Source: Rhizomys pruinosus
Taxonomy: Eukaryota; Chordata; Mammalia; Rodentia; Spalacidae
Assembly (NCBI GenBank): GCA_009823505.1
Contig: VZQC01009601.1
Coordinates: 3,421,829-3,485,828, forward strand
Reading direction: 5' to 3'
DNA: 64,000 nucleotides
The notes under the pieces are model-generated. The model saw nothing but the letters and a program-made list of their open reading frames with translations, had not been told where the DNA came from and did no database searches. Both the position numbers and the translations under genes were made by a program. Shown in pieces: positions 34,682 to 45,749 of this stretch. Position 1 is the stretch's first letter. Each line of letters begins with the position of its first letter.

Positions 34682-35068
34682 GGGGCTGGAGAAATGTCTC
34701 AATGGTTTAAGAGCACTGACTGGCCAGGCGTGGTGGCACACACCTTTAATCCTAGCACTTGGGAGGCAGAGGCAGGTGGATCTTTGTGAGTTCAAGGCCA
34801 GCCTGGTCTACAGAGTGAATTCCAGGACAGCTGGGGCTACAGGGAGACCCTGTCTCAAAAGAACAACAACAACAAAAAAAGAGCACTGACTGCTCTTGCA
34901 GAGGAGCCAGGTTTGTTTGATTCACAGCAACCACATGGTCATGGTAGCTAACAACTGTAACTCCAGTTCCAGGGATCCTAACACCTTCCTCTGTCCTCCT
35001 CTAGCATTGCATGGCACCAGGAGCAATTAAACACATGAAGGCAATACTCTCAGACATAGAAAATGCAA
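34682..35068 (+). mobile_element. B2 SINE split by a B1
   Basis: The head 34,682-34,722 ('ggggctggagaaatgtctca') resumes at 34,880 ('agagcactgactgctcttgc') and runs to the 'ctcagacatagaaaatgc' tail. The single-block form is used ('aactccagttccagggatcc'). Confidence 0.93.
34723..34879 (+). mobile_element. B1 SINE inserted in the B2 head
   Basis: Near-consensus 'gccaggcgtggtggcacaca', 'gggaggcagaggcaggtgga' and 'agaccctgtctcaaaag' with an (AAC)n-type tail. Perfect 13-base duplication 'agagcactgactg' (34710-34722 and 34880-34892). Confidence 0.96.
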
Positions 35069-35089
35069 AGAAAGAAAGGAAGAAAGAAA

Positions 35090-35183
<94 letters not shown>
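35066..35183 (+). repeat. (GAAA)n microsatellite in a B2 tail
   Basis: About 28 GAAA units with a few GGAA at the start, growing directly from the A-rich B2 tail. Frames across it are artefacts. Confidence 0.96.
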
Positions 35184-35654
35184 ATTCAGTTAATAACAAA
35201 TGAGAATAAGCAGGGTGATATAAGATGAGACATGAAACATAAGGGTTGAGTGCACTGGAACTGAGAGGCCCTTGTGATATGAGGCCTGATCTCAGAGGAA
35301 GGGACTGAGAGACAAGTTTTGAAAGCCGAGGATTCACCATCTTGTAAGTCCTATGTGGCAGGCTAAATTATAAGGCTAGGTAGGGCACAATGGTCCCCAT
35401 TCATCTTGATCAGTTTTGTAGATCTGGATTAGAGTCTAGAGATGTGTTTACTCTGGACTCTAATACAGATCTCAAAACAAATAATTACTTTGCTTCTGGA
35501 GGTCAACCCATGTATATGTATAGAAATATATATGTATATATGTAACACAAAACAAATGTAATATATGATATAGATTTAAGGACAATGTCATATGCTGAAG
35601 TTATAAAATATATATTATACATATATATTTTATTTATTTATTTTTTAAACTTTT
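35184..35654. other. Unassigned sequence, TA-rich at right
   Basis: No recognised element. Positions 35,586-35,611 match, inverted, 40,477-40,502 on the other side of the neighbouring LINE-1. Confidence 0.5.
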
Positions 35655-35984
35655 TTTAGATTTTTTTTTTTTATTTATTTATATTTTTTTACAGAAAAGC
35701 TAGACCTGGGTCCCCCACCCTATCCCCCCACCCCACCAGAGCTCATGCATTCTGCTAACATGCTTTTCATCTCTTTCTCAGCTTTCTCAATATTCTCCAT
35801 TGGAAGTTGACTATTTTGAGCATAAGTTCACTGTTTCAGTCAGTTCTTTGATGCAGTCCTTTCTGTTGTTGTTGTTGTTTCCAATGCATCACTCCCAACT
35901 CTTGGGCAAAAGCTCAAGGGCCATGCACAAGAAATACTTACAACTAGGTAATTGGCACTAGCATCCACAGATGAGAGATACCAT

Positions 35985-38485
35985 TCATGTTTGTTTATCT
36001 GGGACTGTGTTACTTCACTCAGCATGATGCCTTCTAGGTCCAGCCATTTTCCTGCAAAGCTCATGATATCATCTTTCTTTACTGCTGCATAGAACTCCAT
36101 TGTGTAGATGTATCACATTTTCTCATCCACACTCAGTTGAGGGGCATATGGGTTAGGTTTGTTCTCAGGATTTTATTGTTTTTTGAGGCTATTGAGAGTG
36201 GGAAGATCTCCTTGAATTCCTTCTCCAGTTGCTTGTTTGTTGGTGTAGAAAAAGCCATTGATTTTTTAGGTTAATTTTGTATCCTGCCACTTTGCTGAAA
36301 GCTGTTAATTGTTTTTCTGGAGTTTTCTGGTGGAGTTTTTAGCATCCCAATAAGTAAACAATCATATCATCAGCAAATAGGGAAGCTTGACTTCCTTTTT
36401 CCAATGAGTATCTCTTTAATTTCCTTTTCTGCTTTATTGCTCTAGCAAGTGTTTCAAGCACTCTATGAAAGGAAGTGGTGACAGTGGGCAGCCTTGTTGA
36501 GTTCCTACCTTTAAAGGCAAGGTTCTGTCATTTCCCCATTTAGAATGGATATTGGCTGTGGGTTTCCTGTATATGGCTTTGATTACATTGAGGAATGATC
36601 CCTCCAATCCAATTCCCTCTAGGACTTTAAGCATGAAGGGATGCTGGATTTTGTCAAAGGCTTTTTCAGCATCAATTGAGATGATGGTGTGGTTTTTGTC
36701 TTTCATTCCATTTATGTGTTTATGATGTTTATTGATTTTCATATGTTGAACCATCCCTGCATCTCTGGTATGAATCCAACTTGGTAATGATGGATGATCT
36801 TCTTGATGCGGGTCTGTATATGATTTGCCAGTATCCTGTTTAGAATTTTGGCATCTGTGTTCATTAGGGTGATGGATCTATAATTCTCCTTTTTAGTTGT
36901 ATCTTTGCCTGGTTTTGGTAATAGAGTGATTCTGGCTTCATAGAAGGAATTTTGGAGAATTCCCTCTGTTTTCATCCTTCTAAACAATTTCAGTAATAAT
37001 GGTTGTAGGTCTTTTTGAAATGTTTTATAGAATTCTGCTGTGAAACCGTCTGGGCCTGGGCTTTTTTTTAGTTGGGAGGTTTCTTATTACATCTTCAATT
37101 TCTTCATGTATTATGGGTCTGTTTAAGTTGTCAATCTCCTCTTGGTTGAGCTTTGGTGATTCCCAGGATTTCAGATTTTCATCCATTTCTTCTAGGTTTT
37201 CAAACTTGGTAGAGTATAGGTTTTTGAAGTATTCCCATATGATTTTCTGGATCTTTTCATTGTCTGTTGTGATATTTTCATCATGGACTGTATTGATTTT
37301 GAATTTTCCTTTTTTCTTTTGGTTAACTGGGCTAGAGGTCGGTCTACCTTGTTTGTTCTTTCAAAGAACCAACTTTTGGACTCATTGATTTTTTGCATTG
37401 TTTTCTTTGTTTCTATTTCATTGATTTCTGCTCTGATTTTTGTTATTTCTTCCTGTCTGTTGTGTTTAGGGTTCATCTGTTGTTGCCTCTCCAGTGCTTT
37501 TAGCTGCAGTGTTAGATCATTCACTTGTGCTCTTTCTAGAGCACAAGTTTTTTTCTAATGAAGGCTCCCAGGGCTATAAAGTTCCCTCTTAGGACTGCTT
37601 TTAAGGTATCCCATAGGTTTTGTTGTGTTGTATTGTCATTGTTATTCAGTTCCAGGAATGCTTTTATTTCTTTCTTTATCTCTTCCTTGACCCATTCATT
37701 ATTCAAGAGTGTGTTGTTTACTCTCCATGTGTTCTTGTAGGCAGGAGGGCTTATCCTTGTGTTGATGTTGAGCTCTATTTCACTGTGGTCTGATAGAATG
37801 TATGAAATTATTTCAATCTTTTTGTATTTGTGGAGGTTTCTTCTGTGTCCCAGTATGTGGTCGATTTTGGAGAATGTTCCGTGGGGTGCTGAGTAGAAAG
37901 TGTATTCTCTGGTATTAGGGTGGAATATTTGGTAGAGGTGTATGAAGACCATTTGTTGTATCATATCATTCAGTTCAGATGTCTCTCTGTTTATTCTTTG
38001 TCGTGTTTACCTGTCCAAAGGACTCAGTGGGGTATTGAAGTCCCCTACTATGAGTGTATTGGGGTTAGTGTGTGACTTGTGTTCCTGGAGAATTGTCTTT
38101 ATAAAGTTTGGTGTACCAGACTTTGGTGCATATAAATTTATAATTGTAAAATCTTCTTGGTGAATTATTTCTTTGATAAAAATGTAATGGCCTTCTTTGT
38201 CTCTTCTGATTTCTTTCACTTTAAAGTCTATTTTGTCTGATATTAAATAGTAACACCTGCTTTCTTTATGGTACCATTTGCTTGGAATATTTTTTTCCAT
38301 CCTTTCACTTTAAGTTGGTGCCTGTCCTTGAAGCTAAGATATGTTTCTTGTAGAGAGCATATCGATGGATTCTGTTTCCTAATCCAATCTCCCAGTGTAT
38401 GTCTTTTGATTGGGGAATTTAGTCCATTAATATTTAAGGTTATGATTGATAGGTTTGTGTTGCTTCCTTTTGCCTTATTATCCAT
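35985..38485 (-). pseudogene. LINE-1 ORF2 relic (endonuclease-reverse transcriptase)
   Basis: The N-terminus reads '[20 protein letters not shown]'. Endonuclease and reverse-transcriptase pieces follow in several frames, including '[10 protein letters not shown]'-type ('[16 protein letters not shown]') and codons for FADD near 36,378-36,389. Breaks include frame changes near 36,740, 37,190, 37,540 and 38,240 and the deletion at 36,160. Non-functional. Confidence 0.9.
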
Positions 38486-38544
38486 TTCCGGTTTTGGTTT
38501 AGGTTTCTACTTCTACAGTTGTGCTTTGATTGATTTCTCTTTCT

Positions 38545-39626
38545 AGGTGCCCGGGGATGGTTGCCCCTTTCTTCTGTCCTTTGAATTGCTTCAAGTATTC
38601 TCTGAAGGGTTGGTTTTCTGGACATGTATTCTTTCATCTTGTTTATGTCATGGAAGGTTTTTCTCTCTCCTTCCACTATGATTGACATTTTTGCTGGGTA
38701 TAGTAACCTGGGTTGGCATCTATGGTCCTTTAACACTGGGAATGCTTTGCTCCATGTTTTTCTTGCTTTCATAGTTTGCACTGAGAAGTCAGTTGTAATT
38801 CCAATAGGTTTCCCCTTATAGGTCACTTGTGTTTCTCTTGTGGCTTTAAGGATTTTGTCTTTGTTTTGGGTGTCTAGCATTTTAAGTATGATGTGGCATG
38901 TAGAGTTTCTTTTCTGATCTTGTCTGTTTGGAGTTCTATGTGCTTCTTGTATTTGTATTGGTTTGTCTTTTTTTAGTTCATGGAAATTTTCATCTATTAT
39001 TCTGTTGAAGATCTGATCAATAGCATTCTCTTGGGATTCTTCCCCTTCTTCTATTCTTATGATGTGGAGGTTTGATCTTTTCACAGTGTCCCACAGTTCC
39101 TGGTTGTTCCACTTTTGTGTATTTTTAAATTATTCATAGTCTTTCCCTGAGGTTTTTAGTTGTTCTGTGTTATCTTCCAAGTCTGATATTCTTTGTTCTG
39201 TTTCCTCCATTCTGCTTCTGAGGCTTTTTCCATTCCTTTCCTCTTGATTGGATGAGTGTTTGATTTCCTTTTTCATTTCCTCTTCTGATTTCTTTAGTAT
39301 CTCTACTTCCTTTTAGAGCTTCTCAATCTCTTCCTGTAGCTCTTTGCTTTGATGGTTGGTTTCCTTATCTTTTTCAGCATGGGATCTTTTCAGTGTTTCT
39401 ACTTCCTTCCAGGGTTTGTCTTTCTCTCTCTCTCTAGGTCCTTCTTGAGTTCTTCATTCTCTTCTCTTAATTCTTTGATTTGCTCTTTATAAACTTGTAG
39501 TTCTTTAAGTATGTTCACAATTGTGTTTCTGATATCTGTGTCCTGGGCCATCCCCAGGGGGATCCCAGTGTAGGAATCTTCCATAGGGTTGGTAGAGCTT
39601 GGTGTGTGTTCTAGTTTGGCTTCCAT
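38545..39626 (-). pseudogene. LINE-1 ORF1 relic
   Basis: The C-terminal 214 codons (39,084-38,440 frame) keep the RNA-binding and C-terminal domains ('HIIRIEEGEESQENAIDQIF', 'QPRLLYPAKMSIIVEGERKT'). The coiled-coil part is broken by stops, and the N-terminal side is separated by the inserted repeat at 39,605. The homologue of the first ATG used in the plus copy is followed by an early TGA here. Confidence 0.88.
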
Positions 39627-40016
39627 TGCTGTGACAAAACACTCTGACTGATACCAACTTGGGGAGGAAATAGTTTATTCAGCTTACATCTCCTGGGTCA
39701 CAGTTTATCACCTAGGGAGCCCAAGGCAGGAACTCAGAGCAGGAACCTGGAGGCAGGAGCTGAAGCACAGGCCATGGAGGAATGCTGTTCACTGGCTTGC
39801 TCCCCTGGCCCATGCCCAGCCTGCCTTCTTATAAGGTACACAACAACCTGCCCAGGGTGGCACTACTCATTGTGGGCTGGGCCATCCCACATTGCCTGAC
39901 AATAAAGACAATACTCCACAGACGTGGCCATGGATCAATCTGATAGAGCCAATTCCCCAACTGAGGTTCCCTCAACCCAGGTTTGTCAAGTTGACACTAA
40001 AGCTATCCAGCACAGT
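39605..40016 (+). mobile_element. Rodent TG...CA dispersed repeat (LTR-like), copy 2, inside LINE-1
   Basis: The best preserved of four copies. It begins 'tgttctagtttggcttccat', then 'aacttggggaggaaatagtt', 'ggaacctggaggcaggagct', 'gcttgctcccctggcc' and 'tgtcaagttgacactaaagc', and ends 'tatccagcaca'. LINE-1 sequence continues on both sides, with about three bases (gtg) repeated at the junctions. The TG/CA ends argue for an LTR-like nature. Confidence 0.78.
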
Positions 40017-40212
40017 GCAGGATTATCTGGCCCCTTTCCCTCGTTGTCTCTTCTTCAGGTTCCTGGCATATGGGCTTCTCCTTCCCTGTATTCCAATGTG
40101 GGTCCCAAATGCCTCTTCACTGTGTTGAAGGCTTGCTTTTCTTGCCTCCTTCAGATGCCTTCGTAATCCCAGTTGGCAGGGGTGGGGGGGTACCTGCTCT
40201 TCAGCTGGTCTT

Positions 40213-40410
40213 GGGAGATCTCAGATCTCAAGACTCACACAGCCCTACCTTTTATACCAGCTGGGAGGATAACTCCACCCCCACAACCACAAAAGCCAAT
40301 TAAGCCAAAGACAACTGGATTAACTAGATTAAGTCAATCAACAATCAGCCTTGCTGAAGCACCCAGTTCCTACCTACCTTCTTGCACTTCAGCTGGTCGT
40401 GGGAGATCTC
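40213..40410 (-). promoter_or_regulatory. LINE-1 5' UTR promoter monomer with TATA-like box
   Basis: Read on the minus strand, 'gagatctcc' at 40,410 recurs at 40,222, a period of about 188 bases. This is the same unit as 56,418-56,599 in the other copy. It contains 'ggtataaaagg' (complement 40,248-40,258) and CACCC/GGGTGG-type motifs. Role inferred from position upstream of ORF1. Confidence 0.7.
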
Positions 40411-40480
40411 AGATATATATATCTATATCTATATCTATATCTATATATAGATATATAGATATAGATATAGATATAGATAT
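40411..40480. repeat. Palindromic (ATATCT)n/(AGATAT)n microsatellite
   Basis: The left half is 'atatct' repeats and the right half 'agatat' repeats, meeting around 40,445, so the tract can fold on itself. It starts exactly at the LINE-1 5' end. Confidence 0.9.
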
Positions 40481-40502
40481 TTTATAAGCTCAGCATATGT
40501 CA

Positions 40503-41447
40503 TGATATTAACAGTTTATAAGCAAATTATATTTATATGATAGACACAGCAAACTATACTTATAATCAAATATAAATATGGACTAGTTTTATGCACTGGT
40601 ATGGATATGAAATATTTTATAAGTAAAATATATGTTGGCATATATTGCTATTCATATAAAACTTGGAATAATATTACATGTACAGGTTAAACATAAAATT
40701 TTTGCCATTAATATGATCTCCACGTAAAAGAGTATTTTCCCTAAGTTGAAAGATTAGAAAAATTCTAATATCATATTATGTGTGTAATTATTTGATAAAC
40801 AGCTAGAGACAGAGAACTCACCAAAAATGTTTAATGTCTTAGACCTTGGAGGGATTTGTGAACTCTTTGCTGAAAAGCATCTCTGAGTATTTGAGCATAC
40901 TTACTTATCATAAACTGAATTATCCAAATGATGTAATAATATGGTTGAGGTAAGAAAACACAAAAGGAAATCTTCCTTGATTTTTGTGAAAAAATCTTTT
41001 CAAGCCTGATGGCATCTTTCATTTTCTCGAGGATTGTATATAATTTCAAGGCCATAGACCCCCTTCTCACATCTCTATTGTGATTCACAGCAGCTATTCT
41101 GCACTAAGGAATAAAGATTCATTACCGAATTAGGAAGCGATGAAGAGAATATTTGGGTGGAATCATCAGAGAATCAATTGAACAACCCTCTTGTTGCTAA
41201 GAGGTTTTCTCTGTGAAAGACTGTGCTACTTCGAAGCCTTGCAGTGGACATGAGTAAAAGTAGAATGAACTCGTGAGAAGTAGGTGCAGGAATACCGGAA
41301 GAAAAAATGGAAAAAAAAAGTGACAGTATGAAAACCTCAGAAACAGTCAGATGCTGAAACACAGTGATCCATCTGCATTAGTTCCCCCTGAAAGGGTTGC
41401 TTGAAAACATCAAAGACCTGAGTGAAGATGTCTTTGTACTCAGTTTA
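40503..41447. other. Unassigned AT-rich sequence
   Basis: The motif 'atattttataag' at the palindrome edge recurs near 40,611. No other element recognised. Confidence 0.4.
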
Positions 41448-41465
41448 AGAAAATGTTATTTGTTG

Positions 41466-41622
41466 GGCTGGGCGTGGTGTTGCATGCCTTTAATCCTAGC
41501 ACTTGGGAGGCAGAGGCAGGCGGATCTTTGTGAGTTCAAGGCCAGCCTGGTCTACAAAGTGAGTTCCAGGACAGCTGGGCCTACAGGGAGACCCTGTCCA
41601 GAAAAGACAAAAAAAAAAAAAA
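41466..41622 (+). mobile_element. B1 SINE, first of a same-site pair
   Basis: 'ggctgggcgtggtgttgcat' to 'accctgtccagaaaagacaa' plus an A-run. Flanked by 'aaaatgttatttgttg' (41450-41465 and 41623-41638). Confidence 0.95.
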
Positions 41623-41638
41623 AAAATGTTATTTGTTG

Positions 41639-41808
41639 AGCCAGGTGTGGTGGCACACGCCTTTAATCCTAGCACTCAGGAGGCAGAGGTAGGTGGATCT
41701 TTGTGAGTTCAGGGCCAGCCTGGTCTACAGTGTCAGTTCCAGGACAGCTGTGGCTACCGGGAGACCCTGTCTAGAAAAGATTTAAAAACAAACAAACAAC
41801 AACAAAAA
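41639..41808 (+). mobile_element. B1 SINE, second of a same-site pair
   Basis: 'agccaggtgtggtggcacac' to 'accctgtctagaaaagattt' with an (AAAC)n-like tail. Flanked by the same target word (41623-41638 and 41810-41825). Confidence 0.95.
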
Positions 41809-41825
41809 GAAAATGTTATTTGTTG

Positions 41826-43124
41826 GAGGCAGCAATTTTGTACAATTTCTTCATTATATAAGAAAGCAACTTTAAAAACAAAAACTTCTGGAGCAAGTCC
41901 TCACATTGAAATAGCCGAGATGAGAAGTTGAAGTCATCCAAGTGTCTGTCGTGTGATGGTCAGCACTGCCCTTGGACAGTGCCACAGATAAGTAGGGGCA
42001 AGAGTAGTTCTTGAAACTGCTAAAAATGAACTTCAGCATCACACACAGAGAAACATAGAATTGAAAAAAAAAGCATTTGGGGACAAAAAAAAAAGAATGA
42101 AAGAAAATTTGCTTAATAGTCTCTCTTTAATAAAAATGAAGTAATTTCTTTAAGGAAAAAAAAAAGGGTCCTTTTTAACCTGACAAAAATCTCTTAGTTG
42201 TCTACCATTATCAAGTGCAGCAAATTAGCTTTCTAAGCTCCCGTATTATTATTCTTGCTAAAGACCAAGCTGTAGTTTTAAAAGGTAATAAGATTGGGGG
42301 GTAGCATTTGCAATTGTCAGTCTACACCTGAAATTTTCAATACAGCTTCAAATAAAGGGCCACTTTAAAGAAACAAAACTTTCCTCTATTCAGAAGTCTT
42401 TGTGTAGGAAAGAGAGTGCACGTTTTAGCTCTTTCATTTAAAAAGGAAGGGGTTTCATCTCATTTTATGAAAAACTTCTATATCCTTCTTTAAAGTGTCA
42501 TTATGAAACCTGGGAAAACAGACAAATAAAAAATTGATACAAAACTTGCACAAAAAGGAATTGTGAAGTTAGTTATAAATGTCACATAAGAAAGCGTGAA
42601 AGAGGTTAAAAAATTAAAGAAGGAAAATGAATCATAAAAATTACTACTTCTATTCAGGTTCAAATGAAGCAATAGATCTGGGATTCAGAAGAAAAGTTTG
42701 ATGTAACAAAATTTTCCAAAAAGCCAGAGATTCATCCATCCAGCTTTGATGCACAGCAATGAGCTTGATAAAAATTTTAAAACATGGAGAGTCGTGTCCA
42801 CTACATTCAGTGTCATTAATACTGGGCAAGTAAAAAGGAAAAACATCAGATACTCATTCCAATAAATTCTGTATCATTATAGGAAATTTATGTCAGGTAC
42901 AGCTTTGATTTATATAAATAATAGTAAAATATAGTCTGATTCTTAAGTGTATTTTGTAAAGAATCACTTAATTTCATCACACCTTCTTTGCTGTAAACCA
43001 TTCTTCATTACTCAATAGTCAGACCACTGTACATAACAGAGCTGGGTACAGACATGTACATCAACTTGGTAATGATTTAATGATTCCAACCACTATCACT
43101 CATTTATACAGGCCATATTACAAT
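41826..43124. other. Unassigned AT-rich sequence
   Basis: 1.3 kb without a recognised element. Confidence 0.4.
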
Positions 43125-43738
43125 TTTTAATGTATCGTTCAGTTCAGATGTCTCTCTGTTTATTATTTGTCCAGTTGACCTATCCAATGACCTCAAGAAT
43201 TTGAAATCCCTCACTATTAGTGTGCTGGGATTAATCTGTGCCTTGAAGTCCTGTAGAATTGTGTTTATAAAGTTCAGTGCACCAGAGTTTGGTGCATATA
43301 TATTCATAATTTTGAAATATTCATAGTTAATTATTCCTTTGATAAGAATGTAGTGACCCTCTTTGTCTCTTCTGATTAGTTTTACTTTGAAGTGTATTTT
43401 ATCTGATATTAAAATAGCAATTCTGGTTGCTTTTTGGTACCATTTGTTTGGAATATTTTTTCCATCCGTTCACTTAAAGTTGGTGCCTATCCTTGAGGGT
43501 GAAATGTATTTCTTGTAGACAGCATATAGATGGGTTCTGTTTCCTAATCCATTCTCCCAGTCTATGTCTTTTGACTGGGGAGTTCAGCCCATTAACATTT
43601 AAGGTTATTACTGAGAGATGTGTGCTGCTTTCTTTTACCTTATTTTCCACTTGCATTATTGTTCTAGGTTTGTATTTCCCCAGTTATACTTTTATTCATT
43701 ACTCTCTCTAGCTGCTTGGGGATAGTTGCTCCTTTCCT
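43125..43738 (-). mobile_element. LINE-1 ORF2 5' fragment (endonuclease region)
   Basis: Collinear with 38,000-38,560: 'SVITLNVNGLNSPVKRHRLG' near the start of ORF2, then an endonuclease part in another frame. The conserved GDFN motif has become RDFK, so a catalytic Asn is lost. Both LINE-1 ends are missing. Confidence 0.88.
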
Positions 43739-44580
43739 CTAGAAGAACTCTACTTTGTAGTTATTTTATTGCTTAGCATGTTCTAAATAGCCTATATTTA
43801 GTATAAGAGAAAAATAATTCAATATGTGCCAATAATTTTGACTATTTAGACAGAAAAGTTCCAAGTGAAAAACTGAACAAAGAACAAGAATTTAGCATAG
43901 GGAAAGGAGAATAAAGTAACTGTAAAGTTGGGGAAACAAGTTATATTTTTCCTGCAACTGATTATTATTCAAGGAACTAAACACTTCTATGATATATAAT
44001 ATAGTAGACTAGGTATTAATCCTTTCAGTCTTACATATACTAATTATATGCTGTATTATCTTCTAAATTTATATTAAGGTTAGTTTTACAAAATGAACAT
44101 TTTCACATGTCTGATGCAAAGGAATCTTTCTATTGCCAATTCTGACACATTGTAGAAAATAAGTGAGATAGAAAGGAAAGGTAATAATTTCTTTGAAATT
44201 TGATATTAGTTATACATTGATGAATTGAATGGATGCTACATAAATTCAATACTGACCACTATTTTTTAAAGGAAATATTACCTTAAGTTTCTTTACTTAA
44301 TAAATGATATTTTAGAAGAATGTATTAACACATAGCTTCTATATTTTCTTAGACTGTCTTTTTTGACATCATGACAAAGATGTTCATGGTGAAGATACAG
44401 AGTAACTAAGGAGAGGCAATTATGTCATAATGATAATACCCTCATCATTCTAAAATAAACTGTTAGAATACATGTATGTGTGTGTCTGTATTTTTGTCTA
44501 ACAATTTATTATCAATCTACTGAGAGAGAAATGAAACTACCAATATCTTAATCAACAATTTTTCCTATTTTTCATGACAG
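43739..44580. other. Unassigned AT-rich sequence
   Basis: No element recognised. Confidence 0.4.
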
Positions 44581-44593
44581 AGGAGATATTTTC

Positions 44594-44853
44594 TTTTTTT
44601 ATTATTTTTTTTTATTAATTTTTTTATTTATTTCTGTATGTGTGAATGTACTGTCTGCATGCAAGTTTGTGCACCCGTGTCGTGCAATGCCGCGGAGGTC
44701 AGAAGAGGGCGCCGGGTTCCCCTGGAACTGGAGTTCTCCTAGAATTGGAGTTTCAGATGGTTCTCGACCGCCATGTGGGTGCTGGGGATCGAAGCCGGGT
44801 CCTCTGCAAGAGCGGTCGGTGCTCTTAACCGCTAGGCCATCTCTCCAGCCCCC
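44594..44853 (-). mobile_element. B2 SINE, young, CpG-rich
   Basis: Full-length duplicated-block form rich in unmutated CpG ('ccgcggaggtcagaagaggg', 'gcgccgggttcccctggaac'). It has perfect 13-base flanks 'aggagatattttc' (44581-44593 and 44854-44866). The B-box complement has one change (ggatcgaagcc). Confidence 0.96.
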
Positions 44854-44886
44854 AGGAGATATTTTCATTTAAAGAAAATGTTATCA

Positions 44887-45119
44887 GGTTTAAAGAGACG
44901 GATCAGTGATTAAGAGCATGACTACTCCTGCAGAAGTCCCAGGTTCAAATCCCATCACCAAAATCGTGGCTAATAACCATCCATACCTGTAGTTCTCCAG
45001 ATGCAACAGCCTCTTCTGAATTTTGCGAGCACTGCATGCCACAGGTGTATTTATGTACATACAGGCTATACACATAAAATACTCATACACATAAAATAAA
45101 GATAAATAAAAAGAAAAAA
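44887..45119 (+). mobile_element. B2 SINE, diverged
   Basis: 'aagagacggatcagtgatta', 'ccaggttcaaatcccatcac' and 'actcatacacataaaataaa'. Near-matching flanks 'aaaatgttatcagg'/'aaaatgttaccaag'. Confidence 0.87.
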
Positions 45120-45749
45120 ATGTTACCAAGATAAAGTTGATAACATCAGATAAAGCTATCAGAATTGCCTCATGTGTATAATTTTATTTTTATTTTTCAT
45201 ATAATACATTTGTTGATGTTTTGTATATTTCAGACATCATTTTTCAGTTTAGTTTAGACATATTCCCCTTTCTATTCCTGCCACTCCACCCCATATCATG
45301 AATTCTGTCATATATGTCCTGCATCTTTCTCTGTCTTTTTAAAGTTTTTTCAGCAAAGATTTATTGTTTTGGGCAGAATTTAACTAAATCAGTCCATTCT
45401 TTGACACTTGTGTTGTTGTGGCATGCTCCCAATTGTATTCTTCCAAATTATGCCTATATAAACGTCATATATATACCAGAATTATGTTCTCCAGGAATAA
45501 ACTGTATGTTAACACCAATATATGTTTAGGAGTTCACATATTTCCCTTTCATGAAATATACCTTCTGCCCATTAATTACCAGGTATGAAATTAAGTGGTA
45601 AGTTAATTCTATGGCTTATTAAGATATTCACATTATAACATCACAGTTGCTTTCAGATAGAAAGAATTATAACAATAATGTTTCTCAGCTTGCCCTTCAA
45701 TTGGAGGATTTGGTACTAGCATCCACAAATGAGGGAAACCATTCCTCAT

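Larger units (their letters stand above)
35655..40410 (-). mobile_element. LINE-1 with promoter monomer, internally deleted
   Basis: From right to left: 5' UTR monomer (40,410-40,016), ORF1 relic, ORF2 relic, 3' UTR and T-rich (A) tail. It lacks about 1.3 kb of ORF2 at 36,160 and is interrupted at 39,605-40,016 by an LTR-like repeat. Its ORFs match those of the plus copy at 56,416 closely, so both belong to one family. Confidence 0.93.
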
